Assembly (NCBI GenBank): GCA_020072565.1
Contig: JAIQGI010000007.1
Span: forward strand, 62,001 to 126,000
DNA from: Terriglobia bacterium
GTDB taxonomy: Bacteria > Acidobacteriota > UBA6911
Length of the DNA: 64,000 nucleotides
Reading direction: 5' to 3'
In this document: positions 8,757 to 17,502 of the stretch, piece by piece
Numbering within the stretch: the first letter of the stretch is position 1
How the letters are laid out: every line of letters starts with the position of its first letter
Translations under genes and position numbers: made by a program
Notes under the pieces: model-generated
Seen by the model: the letters and a program-made list of their open reading frames with translations, nothing else
Databases searched by the model: none
What the model was told of the DNA's origin: nothing

Positions 8757-9563
8757 ATGATCAAAGCTCTTATAGCCGCACTGGAGGCACCCTTTCGCTT
8801 CATAACCAAAGCGATCTGGGAAATCCAATCCTACACTTTTCTGAGCAGCCGGGCTATTGCCAATCTGTTCACCAGGCCGATCTACATGCGAGAAATCATC
8901 ATGCAGATGGATCGCATCGGCGTCGGCTCGCTGACCATCATCCTGCTGACCGGGTTCTTCACCGGGGCGGTGTTGGGCATCCAATCGGAAAGCGCGCTGC
9001 GGCGCTACGGGGCGGTCAGCATCACCGGGCAACTGGTCGCCATCACGCTCGTCCGCGAGCTTGGACCGGTTCTATCCGCATTGATGCTTGCCGGCCGCAT
9101 CGGCTCCGGCGTTGCCTCAGAACTGGGTTCCATGGTCGTCTCAGAGCAGATCAACGCGATGCGCGCGCTGGGCACCGATCCGACGCGACGACTGGTTACC
9201 CCGCGGATGATCGCGACGATCATGATGCTCCCCTTGCTGACGATTCTCTGCAACGCCGTCGGCCTTGGGGGCGGGTGGATCATCGCTCGCTATAAACTGT
9301 TGATCAGCTCGAGCCAGTACTGGTCCGATGCCATCAATGCCCTCCAGCCTGCAGACGTCTTCGGCACGCTCGTGAAGCCGCTGGTTTTCGGCTTCATCAT
9401 TTCGATGACCGGCTGCTACGTGGGATTGCGTACTCACGGAGGCACGGAAGGCGTCGGGCGCTCCACAACCCAGGCGGTCGTGAGCAGTTCCATACTCGTA
9501 ATTACGGCGGATTTCTTCCTTAACAACTTGATCATCTACATTTCTCCTTTCCTCAACGTATGA
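8757..9563 (+). CDS. mlaE: MlaE-family ABC transporter permease
   Basis: Inner-membrane permease of a phospholipid (Mla/MCE-type) transporter. 268 residues from the ATG at 8757 (GCGAGG just upstream). About five membrane segments are visible. The family signature lies in the middle: LVRELGPVLSALMLAGRIGSG, then MVVSEQINAMRALGTDP. The C-terminal segment ends in the inner membrane. Its last codons overlap the mlaF start (ATGA at 9560), giving translational coupling. MlaC and MlaA homologues are not adjacent. Confidence 0.93.
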   Translation: MIKALIAALEAPFRFITKAIWEIQSYTFLSSRAIANLFTRPIYMREIIMQMDRIGVGSLTIILLTGFFTGAVLGIQSESALRRYGAVSITGQLVAITLVRELGPVLSALMLAGRIGSGVASELGSMVVSEQINAMRALGTDPTRRLVTPRMIATIMMLPLLTILCNAVGLGGGWIIARYKLLISSSQYWSDAINALQPADVFGTLVKPLVFGFIISMTGCYVGLRTHGGTEGVGRSTTQAVVSSSILVITADFFLNNLIIYISPFLNV

Positions 9564-10351
9564 TCGAGTTCCGGAAAGTCACCAAGATCTTCGGCGATGA
9601 TGTCGTACTAAAGGACATCAATTTCAGCATCTCGCGCGGCGAGACCAAGATCATTCTGGGAGCAAGCGGTTCCGGCAAATCGACGATCCTCAAGCTGATT
9701 CTCGGCCTGATCCGGCCCGATGATGGACAGATTCTGGTCGAAGGCCAGGACATCACCCAGATGAGCGAACGGGAGCTCGTCGGGGTGCGTCGAAGGATCG
9801 GCATGGTGTTTCAGGAGGGCGCACTCTTCGATTCCCTCTCCGTCAGAGAGAATGTCGGCTACCGGCTTTTCGAGGAATCGAAGATGAGTGATGAGGAGAT
9901 CGAAGTCGCAGTGCAGCGGCTGCTGGGCTTCGTCGGACTCGAGGAAGCAATCGACAAAATGCCCGCTGAACTCTCCGGGGGCATGAAGCGCAGGGTCGGC
10001 ATCGCGAGAGCCCTGGTCGGCACCCCCAAGGTGATTCTTTACGATGAGCCTACGTCCGGCCTGGATCCCATCACCAAGCGGACTATCGTGGAGCTGATGA
10101 TCAAGCTGCGCGACCTGGAAGGGGTCACATCCGTGTTCGTCACCCATGACCTGCAGGCAGCCGAGACGATGGCCACCGAGTATGCGGTGGCCGAGGGCAA
10201 TGGTCAGCTCCGCTTCGTGCCCGCGGGCGAGGACCTGTGCGTGGCCAACATCCACTTCATAATGCTTCAGGAAGGCGCCATATGCTTTCAGGGGAGTTAT
10301 TCGGAGCTGATTGAGTCCAATGACACTTATATCAGGACATTTGTGACATGA
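9560..10351 (+). CDS. mlaF: MlaF-family ABC transporter ATPase
   Basis: Cytoplasmic ATPase that pairs with the preceding permease. Walker A is GASGSGKST, the Q-loop VFQEGALFDSLSV, the ABC signature LSGGMKRRVGIARAL, Walker B VILYDEPTSGLDP and the switch His FVTHD. 263 residues, the usual size. Overlaps mlaE by 4 bases. A 127-base gap precedes mlaD. Confidence 0.94.
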   Translation: MIEFRKVTKIFGDDVVLKDINFSISRGETKIILGASGSGKSTILKLILGLIRPDDGQILVEGQDITQMSERELVGVRRRIGMVFQEGALFDSLSVRENVGYRLFEESKMSDEEIEVAVQRLLGFVGLEEAIDKMPAELSGGMKRRVGIARALVGTPKVILYDEPTSGLDPITKRTIVELMIKLRDLEGVTSVFVTHDLQAAETMATEYAVAEGNGQLRFVPAGEDLCVANIHFIMLQEGAICFQGSYSELIESNDTYIRTFVT

Positions 10352-10478
10352 GAAACCATGAAAATTGGTGTCGGGTCGGGGAACTCCGCTCTTATCCATG
10401 AGCCGATGAGTGGATCCTTCCTTCCATAACACTAAATCTTCCGGCCCTGATACCAGGTAGAGAGGTGGAGGTAAGAAA

Positions 10479-11702
10479 ATGGCACAAAGGCAAAAAACAT
10501 CCGTCACGGAAATGAAGGTGGGGATCCTGGTCACGATAGCCCTGTTTCTGCTGGCTGCAGTGATCCTGCAGCAGAGCTGGGGCATCAATTGGTTCGGGCG
10601 CACGGCCAAGGCCATTACCTACCTGCCTGACGTCGGGGGCTTGAAGCCGGGCGCACCGGTGTGGCTGGCCGGAATCGAGATCGGCAAGGTGACCAAGGTC
10701 GCCATCGTGCCGCCGGAAATCTTTGCCGGCAACAGGGGTACCCTGCGGAGAATCGAAGAGGTTCAGAAGCAGCTGGAGGGGCTGGATCGCAAGAATCCCA
10801 ACTATGACAAAATCAGCTCCGATCTGCAGGACAACCTGCGCGATTTGAAGCTTCAGCTCAGTTTTGTGGAGGTTCAATTGCAGATCCGTAGCCAATACAT
10901 CAACCGGATCAGTCAGGATTCCGAGGTGAGCATCGAATCCAAGGGACTGATCGGCGATTCCTTCATCGAGATTTCGCCCGGCACCTATGGCACCCCTCCA
11001 GTGAAGCGCGGCGAGTACTTCGTGATCGAAGGTGTGCGTGCGACCGGATTCCGCGAAATCATGACTGGAGCCAACGACGTCATCGCCAACTTCGGCGTCC
11101 TGTCCGACCAGTTCAAGAATATCGCTCTCAAGATCAATCCTGAAAAGGTCGGCAGCGGCATCGCTTCCACCGTGCAGGACATGCAGGACACGATGAAGCA
11201 AGCCCAGACAACCTTTGAGCACGCGACCCGTCTGGTAGATGCCCTGCACACGGGTGACGGCACCGTGGCCAAGCTGATTTCGGATCCGGCCGCCTATGCG
11301 CACCTGGTCGATTCCCTGGACAAGTTCAACAAGATCGCAGACCAGATTCAAAACGGCTCCGGGACGCTTTCCAAACTGATCCAGAATCCGCAGCTTTTCG
11401 ATAACGCAAACGAGGCCCTGAAGAAGGCTGATGTCATGATGGCGCGGATCGAGCAAGGCGAAGGGACTCTCGGCAGGCTGTCCAGGGACCCGGCTCTTTA
11501 TGACAGGACCAATGCAGCACTCGAAAAGTTTGCGAACTTCGTCGACCAGATCGAGAAGGGTCAGGGCACCCTGGGCAAGCTCTACAAGGATCCCTCCCTG
11601 TACGACAACCTGAATCAGACGACAGCCGAGATCACCAAGCTTATCTATGATTTAAGGCAAGACCCGAAGAAGTATCTGACAATCCGCTTCCGTTTGTTTT
11701 GA
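10479..11702 (+). CDS. mlaD: MlaD-like MCE-domain substrate-binding protein with C-terminal repeats
   Basis: A strong ribosome-binding site (GGTGGAGGTAAG) precedes the ATG. 407 residues: one N-terminal transmembrane anchor (about 12-30), then an MCE domain (YLPDVGGLKPGAPVWLAGIEIGKVTKV), a coiled-coil insert around residues 85-130, and a long helical tail. Residues about 255-390 contain three to four degenerate repeats of the form GxGTLxKLxxDPxLYDN spaced about 40 residues apart. It sits in the periplasm, anchored to the inner membrane, as the lipid-binding partner of MlaEF. E. coli MlaD is about 180 residues; the long tail resembles the larger MCE proteins of other phyla. Confidence 0.9.
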   Translation: MAQRQKTSVTEMKVGILVTIALFLLAAVILQQSWGINWFGRTAKAITYLPDVGGLKPGAPVWLAGIEIGKVTKVAIVPPEIFAGNRGTLRRIEEVQKQLEGLDRKNPNYDKISSDLQDNLRDLKLQLSFVEVQLQIRSQYINRISQDSEVSIESKGLIGDSFIEISPGTYGTPPVKRGEYFVIEGVRATGFREIMTGANDVIANFGVLSDQFKNIALKINPEKVGSGIASTVQDMQDTMKQAQTTFEHATRLVDALHTGDGTVAKLISDPAAYAHLVDSLDKFNKIADQIQNGSGTLSKLIQNPQLFDNANEALKKADVMMARIEQGEGTLGRLSRDPALYDRTNAALEKFANFVDQIEKGQGTLGKLYKDPSLYDNLNQTTAEITKLIYDLRQDPKKYLTIRFRLF

Positions 11703-11739
11703 CCTTGACAAGGTTTCGGATTCTGTCTAGCCTAGCGCC

Positions 11740-12351
11740 ATGATCAGCAACGCCATCGGCCGTGGAGGGAAATTTGTCCTCGGTCTGATCGTAAATGTTC
11801 TGTCCCGTTTCCAGGTCAATCCCAATATCCTGACTTTCACGGGCGTGGTGATCAGTTTCTGGGCGGCCTGGAATTTCGGCTACGGCGAATTCGTGCGCGG
11901 CGCGCTCATTATAATCCTCGCCGGCATGTTCGACATGCTCGACGGCGAGGTCGCGCGGGTCACGCGCTCGGTGACCCGGTTTGGCGCCTTCTATGATTCG
12001 GTGATTGACCGCTACTCGGACATCATCCTGCTGCAAGGGCTGATGGTGTGGTATGCGCGCCAACAAAGACTTGGCTACGTGGTCCTCGTAGGCGTCGTCT
12101 TCATGGGAGCAATCATGACCAGCTACGCCCGGGCGCGAGCCGAGTCGCTCATTCCGAGCTGCAAGATTGGGTTCATGGAGCGGCCCGAGCGGATCGTGCT
12201 CCTGATCATCGGCGGTTTGACCAATCGCATGGAAGCGGTCCTGTGGGTCCTGGCGGTGCTCGGCAACTGGACCGTAATCGACCGGATCTACTACACCTGG
12301 AAGGAACTACCGAAGCCGGAACGAAAACAGGCCAGCTCCGTCTCCCACTAA
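11740..12351 (+). CDS. CDP-alcohol phosphatidyltransferase family protein
   Basis: Integral-membrane enzyme of phospholipid synthesis. The family signature D-G-x2-A-R-x8-G-x3-D-x3-D is intact in MLDGEVARVTRSVTRFGAFY followed by DSVIDRYSD (about residues 68-96). 203 residues, with several hydrophobic segments. The alcohol acceptor (glycerol 3-phosphate, inositol phosphate or other) cannot be told from sequence. It follows mlaD by 37 bases on the same strand, so lipid synthesis and lipid transport may be co-expressed. Confidence 0.88.
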   Translation: MISNAIGRGGKFVLGLIVNVLSRFQVNPNILTFTGVVISFWAAWNFGYGEFVRGALIIILAGMFDMLDGEVARVTRSVTRFGAFYDSVIDRYSDIILLQGLMVWYARQQRLGYVVLVGVVFMGAIMTSYARARAESLIPSCKIGFMERPERIVLLIIGGLTNRMEAVLWVLAVLGNWTVIDRIYYTWKELPKPERKQASSVSH

Positions 12352-12380
12352 ACAAGCAAAACACGAAGCAGCCGCGTGTC

Positions 12381-13100
12381 CTATTTAATTTGTTGGATTT
12401 CGACGCCCTTGGGGAGCTTCTGTTCGAAATCCGCATCGGTCAGTTTGGGGTTGAGTTTCGGAGACGAGAATTTGTTCAGCAGATAGTTCCCGTTCGGCTC
12501 CTGGAGCTTTTGCTGGAGAGGCAAGCCGCTGGAATTGCTGATCCAGAGCGTTATTGAGGAGAAAAACGCCGCGGTGGCGCTGCTCTTGGGCTTGAGGAGC
12601 AGGACCGAGCAAAGCGCCTCATCGACCTTTTCCTCGCCCTGGAATTCGATGTTGAAGGTCTCGCGCATCCTGGCTGGCGATTGTCCGATCCCCAGAGCAA
12701 GAAACTCGGCTTTGTCTTTATTCTTGCCCAGGTTGATTCTGGTTGCCTGGTTAAGCGACGGTTGATAGACAAGTGCAGTTCCCGCTTTGATGGTGAGGAT
12801 CTTGTGGCCCGGAACCTTGAATTCCTGGCGCAGCAGCGCCGAGCCGTCCTGGGCACGCGCATATAGGAAAACCCCGCTTTCAGGATTCTCAAACTCCTTC
12901 AGTACCGCGATATATTGTCGCTGCGTGAAGTCCGCCTGGAAACTGCGGAAGTCCTTCCCGACCGCTCCCATGCGTTCCAGCACTTTATCCAGCGCAGCCT
13001 GCGCGCCCCTGGCCTGAGGGAAAGCGGCGTTACCGGCACTCCCCGCTGCCACGAGCAGCAACAAGCTCCAACCGCCAATCAGCCGTCCAGGTTTCGTCAT
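12381..13100 (-). CDS. lolA: LolA-like outer-membrane lipoprotein carrier
   Basis: Periplasmic carrier fold. The ATG at 13100 (30 codons inside the longest frame) is chosen because a clear cleavable signal peptide follows (GGWSLLLLVAAGSAGNAAF). The mature protein shows LolA features: LDKVLERM near the N-terminus, FRSFQADFTQRQYI, then alternating beta strands, with GVFLYARAQDGSALLRQEF where LolA has its conserved hydrophobic strand. 239 residues. It is the last gene of a minus-strand cluster with an ABC ATPase, an FtsX-like permease and a LolA-like lipoprotein, which favours a role in lipoprotein sorting. Confidence 0.8.
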   Translation of the reverse strand: MTKPGRLIGGWSLLLLVAAGSAGNAAFPQARGAQAALDKVLERMGAVGKDFRSFQADFTQRQYIAVLKEFENPESGVFLYARAQDGSALLRQEFKVPGHKILTIKAGTALVYQPSLNQATRINLGKNKDKAEFLALGIGQSPARMRETFNIEFQGEEKVDEALCSVLLLKPKSSATAAFFSSITLWISNSSGLPLQQKLQEPNGNYLLNKFSSPKLNPKLTDADFEQKLPKGVEIQQIK

Positions 13101-13256
13101 CGGATTCACTCTCAGAGGATGAGTCTTGAACAATTCCTTAAGCCCGTGTTCCACTGCGAGTGCGCAGCGATCTAGGTTCTGCAATGCCAAGATTAGCAGG
13201 TTATCCGAGCGGTCTGAAGCCCAAAGCAGCCAAAAAAACTGCTAGAATTATGAGTG

Positions 13257-13466
13257 TTAGCGGTGCTGCGAGTGTTGGGACGCGGCTTGCTGGTTCGTCT
13301 GGGTGTTCTCTACGCTGGAAGCATCGGCCCTTTTCGCGGTAAAGCAGGCCCTGGGAACCAGAAAGATGAAGGCGAGGATCAGAGCGCAAATGATGTCATA
13401 CTGGAGCGTGCCCCGCTCATAGGTCCAGATCAGTATGTTCCGGAACAAACCTCCGGGTTTGGCCAT
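13257..13466 (-). CDS. Small single-pass membrane protein
   Basis: 69 residues starting at the ATG at 13466 (MAKPGGLFRNILIWTYERG). One transmembrane helix (about residues 23-40, IICALILAFIFLVPRACF) is flanked by a charged N-terminal segment and a short polar, Gln-rich tail. It lies 23 bases downstream of the ABC ATPase and ahead of lolA, on the same strand. Not recognised as a named family. Position and topology suggest an accessory subunit of the neighbouring transporter. Confidence 0.6.
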   Translation of the reverse strand: MAKPGGLFRNILIWTYERGTLQYDIICALILAFIFLVPRACFTAKRADASSVENTQTNQQAASQHSQHR

Positions 13467-13489
13467 CTTGCGCGAATTCTCCCAGCAGC

Positions 13490-14236
13490 CTAGAGGAGCC
13501 CTTCCAACTCGGGTTCGTAGGCGAGATGACAATGATGATTGAAGATCTGCCCGTCTCTCATCTCCACGATGCGTCCGGCCACGGATGCCGCTTCGGAGTC
13601 ATGGGTTATCATCACGATGGTCTGGTTCAACTTTTCGTTCAGGCTCTGGAGAACGCGCAGCACCTGCTGTGCGTTGCGGGAGTCGAGACTTCCGGTCGGC
13701 TCATCGGCCAGGATAATTGCGGGATGATTGACCAGCGCGCGGGCGATCGCAACCCTTTGCTGCTCTCCACCGGACAGCTCGGCGGGCCGGAAATTGATCT
13801 TCTCCCTCAACCCGAGCATTTCGATGATCTCATCGGTTTTATAGGGATGAACGTGCCCGTTGCCGTGAATCTTCTTCGCCAGTTCGATGTTTCCCTTGGC
13901 ACTCAGTGTGGGGAGAAGATTGAAACGCTGGAAAATGTACCCCACCTTGCGGCGTCGCACGGCGGTGCGTTCCGGGTCTCTCAGTTGTGCGATGTCGGCG
14001 CCCTCGATCAGGATCTGTCCGCTGGTGGGCTGCATCAGACCGCCAAGCAGGTGAAGGAGCGTAGATTTCCCACAGCCCGACGGTCCCATGATCGCGACAA
14101 ACTCACCGGGTTTCACCGTGAGATCGACATCGCGGAGTGCGGGTACCTCGACTTTGCCCGACCGATAGATCATCGTAAGGTCGACGGTCCGTATGATGTA
14201 TTCCGCAGGGAAAACCGCTATTTCAGCCCTATTCAT
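13490..14236 (-). CDS. LolD/MacB-type ABC transporter ATPase
   Basis: 248 residues with Walker [11 protein letters not shown]-loop [13 protein letters not shown], signature [16 protein letters not shown], Walker [14 protein letters not shown] and switch VMITHDSE. The [14 protein letters not shown] segment after Walker A is typical of the LolD/MacB/FtsE branch. Its start overlaps the upstream permease gene by 8 bases, so the two form one transporter. LolD (lipoprotein release) is favoured over MacB (export) by the LolA-like neighbours, which is inference. Confidence 0.88.
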   Translation of the reverse strand: MNRAEIAVFPAEYIIRTVDLTMIYRSGKVEVPALRDVDLTVKPGEFVAIMGPSGCGKSTLLHLLGGLMQPTSGQILIEGADIAQLRDPERTAVRRRKVGYIFQRFNLLPTLSAKGNIELAKKIHGNGHVHPYKTDEIIEMLGLREKINFRPAELSGGEQQRVAIARALVNHPAIILADEPTGSLDSRNAQQVLRVLQSLNEKLNQTIVMITHDSEAASVAGRIVEMRDGQIFNHHCHLAYEPELEGLL

Positions 14237-15323
14237 AAGTCAATGCCCTGACAGGATCCATCTTGGCCGCCTTGTAGGCAGGGTAAAGTGCTCCCAAAGT
14301 TCCCCCCAACAATCCCAACATGCAGGCCGTAAGCACCTGGACAAGGGTCATCGATACCTGCAAGGTCGGGACAGCGGTAGTGATCGCCTTGCGTGCAATC
14401 TCACTGGCGCCGCTTCCGAACAGCACGCCCAAACCAGAGATTATAGCAGTTTCCTTCAGGATCATGCCAACGATAAATCGACGCGATGCGCCCAGTGATT
14501 TGAGAATCCCGATTTCGCGTGTCCGTTCGAAGATGGTCGTGTACATCACCACGAGAATGACCATAAAGCCCAGGAGCATGGAAACTAGGACAACAACAAC
14601 CTGAAGCGCCTGCAAGCCGGGCATCTTGGTGCCGGCTAGCAGCATGCTCGCATCCTTGGTACTGCGGATTTCGTATCCCGGAAAGGCGCTTTTCAAGCCG
14701 GCTTCCACCGCGGCAAGGTCGGCGCCCGGAACCGCCTTGATAAAGAAAAATGTGACTTTATCGGGCGATTCATTCAATTGCTGAAGGGTCTTCAGAGGTA
14801 CAAAAACACGGACAACCCCATCGTCGCGGCAGATTCCGCTGACTGCATAAGTATGATTCAAAACGGATAAGGACATTCCCGGCTGCAGATTGTGCTGCTT
14901 GGCATAGTTTTCCGCCACAATGACCTCGTCGTCAGCCAGCGAGCTGCGCCCGGCGATGATCTGCAATCGTCCGGGGAATTCGTCGTAACTGGCCAGGTCG
15001 ATGCCGAAAACCAGATTGAAGCTCGCTGAGCTGAAGTTCGCCAGAATCGGGGTCACCATCGCTATGCCGGCCACCTCTTTGATCTTCGGCGCCAGCCTGA
15101 CGGGGAGGGTTGCGGGACTGAGAGCGAAGAAGGCGGAAGCGCCGCTCGGTTGCAGCATGAAATCGGAGCCCACTCCCATGATCCGGCTCAAGTATTCGTC
15201 GAGCGTACCGGACACGATGCCGCCGATGATGAGCATGAGAATGACTCCGATCGCTACGGCAAGAACGCTGATAACCGTCCGCGTCGGTCGAGAGCACATG
15301 TTTGCTGCAACTATGCTTTCCAT
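14229..15323 (-). CDS. FtsX/LolCE-type ABC transporter permease
   Basis: 364 residues with the MacB/LolC topology: one N-terminal membrane helix (about residues 18-38, [19 protein letters not shown]), a periplasmic domain of about 190 residues, then three C-terminal helices of the FtsX domain (about 235-360, with the motif [15 protein letters not shown]). The ATG at 15323 follows a GTG also usable as start. Only one permease gene is present, so a homodimer (as in MacB or LolF-like systems) would be needed. Overlaps the ATPase gene. Confidence 0.87.
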   Translation of the reverse strand: MESIVAANMCSRPTRTVISVLAVAIGVILMLIIGGIVSGTLDEYLSRIMGVGSDFMLQPSGASAFFALSPATLPVRLAPKIKEVAGIAMVTPILANFSSASFNLVFGIDLASYDEFPGRLQIIAGRSSLADDEVIVAENYAKQHNLQPGMSLSVLNHTYAVSGICRDDGVVRVFVPLKTLQQLNESPDKVTFFFIKAVPGADLAAVEAGLKSAFPGYEIRSTKDASMLLAGTKMPGLQALQVVVVLVSMLLGFMVILVVMYTTIFERTREIGILKSLGASRRFIVGMILKETAIISGLGVLFGSGASEIARKAITTAVPTLQVSMTLVQVLTACMLGLLGGTLGALYPAYKAAKMDPVRALTYE

Positions 15324-15342
15324 CACAAGTCTATTACGCTCC

Positions 15343-16281
15343 TTAGTAATCTCCGTTTCCCTTCTCCCTTAAAATCACCCGCTGCGCCTCCGGCGGCGGA
15401 TTCAGAGCGAAGGACGAATCTGCCAGGCTGGGATTGACACGCCATTGGTTGAAACGCAGATCAAGAGAATATCCATCGATAGGCCGATCGATCCGGATTG
15501 TCCGCGGCAGCAGCACGCCATCGAATCTGCCAGGATTCGAATAGTCCACGATGCTCGCAACCTGACCTGTTTCAGTGTAGGTTTCTTCCCTCACGACCAC
15601 CATCTCGGATCTCTCAACCCAGAGTCGCCGCAATACACGCATTACCGGCCCGCCGGTTTCCTGTAACAGTGTCAGGATATAGTACTTGGCTTGGGCATCC
15701 TGCCATTCGGTGAATGAAATCCTGCGATCGGGCTGTCCCAGTTCAATCAATTGAGGCAAAATTGCCTGAAAAATATGGATCGGCCTCGCGGTAAAGGCCA
15801 GTGGCTGACCGTTTTCCTCCAACTCGAATGCTTTGGCGCTGTTCCGTCCAATGTATACCTTGTTGTCACTCGGATTCCAGATCTCAAATTGATCGCCCCG
15901 GGAAACAAGCTCGAGGATAGTGGTGCTGGTGAGCGGAGCCTGAATGTTCATGAGAATATCATCCGGGCGCCGCAGCAGGATATATCCGGGGGCGGCATGG
16001 TACTTTTGCAATTTGCCGCTCTCGGCCTTTTCGGTTGTCAGGGTCACCCTTACCGAAGTCGACGAGAGCGAGGTGATCTTGTCGCTGTATTCCTTGAGCA
16101 TTGTAAGCACTTCCAGCAATGTCGCAGTCCTGGCGGCGGCTACTTTGGCTGAGACCGGCATTGTCACCTCGGTCTTTATCCCGCACCCCCAGAACGTCAG
16201 CACCAGCAGCACCGCCGCAGTGCATGTCTGCGCCCACCTCCGATGGAACCCGATACAATGCATAACTCTAAATTTTACCAT
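15343..16281 (-). CDS. LolA/LolB-fold outer-membrane lipoprotein (DUF4292-like)
   Basis: 312 residues. The N-terminus has a signal with lipobox-like LTFWGC (Cys near residue 33). The body resembles LolA-fold lipoproteins: repeated strands such as GYILLRRPDDILMNIQAP, TILELVSRGDQFEIW and the C-terminal half describing a beta-barrel-like sheet. It is the first gene of the minus-strand cluster, 19 bases ahead of the permease. In a Lol-type interpretation it would be the acceptor (LolB role). A general DUF4292 lipoprotein is the cautious call. Confidence 0.65.
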   Translation of the reverse strand: MVKFRVMHCIGFHRRWAQTCTAAVLLVLTFWGCGIKTEVTMPVSAKVAAARTATLLEVLTMLKEYSDKITSLSSTSVRVTLTTEKAESGKLQKYHAAPGYILLRRPDDILMNIQAPLTSTTILELVSRGDQFEIWNPSDNKVYIGRNSAKAFELEENGQPLAFTARPIHIFQAILPQLIELGQPDRRISFTEWQDAQAKYYILTLLQETGGPVMRVLRRLWVERSEMVVVREETYTETGQVASIVDYSNPGRFDGVLLPRTIRIDRPIDGYSLDLRFNQWRVNPSLADSSFALNPPPEAQRVILREKGNGDY

Positions 16282-16393
16282 CTTTTCGCCAGATTTGCGG
16301 GGCTAATCTACCAGCAGCACGTGAGCTTGTCAACGCCAACCCTCCTAATCCAAGCGGCCGCGGAAGGCATGAAGAGATAGAAGCCGAGTCCAT

Positions 16394-16490
16394 AAAATCT
16401 CAAATGCTACGCGGTCTCTGCGACCTCGGCACACTCTGCGTTGAGACTTTTTTGCGTGCGGCTATGACGCGCCGTGTCATAGGCGGCTGC
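16394..16490. repeat. Intergenic GCAGAGG-family repeat (copy b)
   Basis: Degenerate left arm (AAAATCTCAAATGC... at 16394) and clear right arm ending ACTCTGCGTTGAGACTTTTT near 16453. The sequence continues through a right flank shared with three other long copies (GTGCGGCTATGAC, ending GGCGGCTGCTTTTT near 16495). The 110 bases between the lipoprotein gene and this element hold no recognised feature. Confidence 0.55.
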
Positions 16491-16509
16491 TTTTTGGCGG
16501 CCGGTTAAA

Positions 16510-16538
16510 TTGACACTTTGCATATGACTGAGTACAAT
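16510..16538 (+). promoter_or_regulatory. Strong sigma-70 promoter of the rodZ-like gene
   Basis: TTGACA (16510-16515), a 17-base spacer, then TACAAT (16533-16538). Transcription should begin near 16545. This rules out the upstream ATG at 16537, which lies inside the -10 box, and places the translation start at 16579. Confidence 0.75.
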
Positions 16539-16578
16539 GCCGTTCGCCTTGGCAAAGAGTGAAAAACGATCCCGAATC

Positions 16579-17475
16579 ATGAAACCTGATCAGGCGGACG
16601 GCCACTATTCCGCGCAGGCCCCGTCTGCCATGTCGCAATCTGCTCCATCCAAAGCATTGCTGGGCGCCGATCTCAAGGCCGTACGGGTCGGGAAGGACAT
16701 CACGCTCAAGCAGGTTTCGTTGGACACCCGCATCAGCCTTAGGCACATCCAGAATCTGGAGGAGGGACGATACAACGACCTTCCGGGCGGAATGTATAAT
16801 CGCGCCTTTCTTCGCACCTACTGCGCTTACCTCGGACTCGAACCCGCCGAATTTCTCGATCGCTATGAGAAGGAATCCGCACCCCAGAGCGAAAAGATCA
16901 TCAAGGCCAAAGCCCGCAGCCAGACAATGCCGGCGCAGTCGTTCCGGGTTCCGCCAGTCATGATCTGGAGCGTAATGCTGCTGGCTTCGATCGTCGGGTT
17001 GTACTTCAGTCGCGGGTGGATTTCGGCTGTGTTCTCGCCCTATTTCTCCCACGCGCCGGCAACTCGACTGCCCGCTTCGCAACCCGCACCGCCGCCAAAC
17101 GCGCCCAAGCCTGCCGAGACGGCCTCACCCGTACCTCCCACCCCCACGGCCGCCACTCAGGCGGTGCCGACAGAACCTGTGCAGGCGCCCGGCGCGGCCG
17201 CACCGCCGCCCGGCATCATGCGTCTGAAGTTTGAGGTCGTACAGGAATGCTGGATGTCGCTCAGCAGCGACGGCACGCGCGTTCTGTCCAGGACTCTTCA
17301 GCCCGGGGAAACGCCGTTTTTTGATGCGAAGGAACGCATTGACCTGGTGGTGGGAAACGCCGGCGGCGTGAAACTCATGATCAACGGAAAGCCCGCCAAG
17401 CCTCTCGGCAAGCCAGGGGCGGTTGTCAGGCTCGTGATCACGCCCCAGACCATTCAGGAGATGCTGGAAAAATAG
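16579..17475 (+). CDS. RodZ-like cytoskeletal membrane protein (HTH_25 plus DUF4115)
   Basis: 298 residues. An N-terminal helix-turn-helix of the RodZ type (about 28-95: LGADLKAVRVGKDITLKQVS, RHIQNLEEGRYNDLPGGMY) is followed by a basic stretch, one membrane helix (about 133-150, VMIWSVMLLASIVGLYFSRG), a Pro/Ala-rich periplasmic linker (about 160-210) and a C-terminal beta domain of the DUF4115 type. RodZ links MreB to the cell-wall elongation complex. MreB genes are not adjacent. The start is set by the promoter at 16510-16538. Confidence 0.82.
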   Translation: MKPDQADGHYSAQAPSAMSQSAPSKALLGADLKAVRVGKDITLKQVSLDTRISLRHIQNLEEGRYNDLPGGMYNRAFLRTYCAYLGLEPAEFLDRYEKESAPQSEKIIKAKARSQTMPAQSFRVPPVMIWSVMLLASIVGLYFSRGWISAVFSPYFSHAPATRLPASQPAPPPNAPKPAETASPVPPTPTAATQAVPTEPVQAPGAAAPPPGIMRLKFEVVQECWMSLSSDGTRVLSRTLQPGETPFFDAKERIDLVVGNAGGVKLMINGKPAKPLGKPGAVVRLVITPQTIQEMLEK

Positions 17476-17502
17476 TTTTCATGCCAGGCATTCTTGGTAT
17501 TT

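Noticed and set aside
11705-11733. TTGACA-N17-TAGCCT ahead of the CDP-alcohol phosphatidyltransferase
   Set aside because: The -10 matches only about half of consensus and would give a leaderless RNA; read-through from mlaD is simpler.
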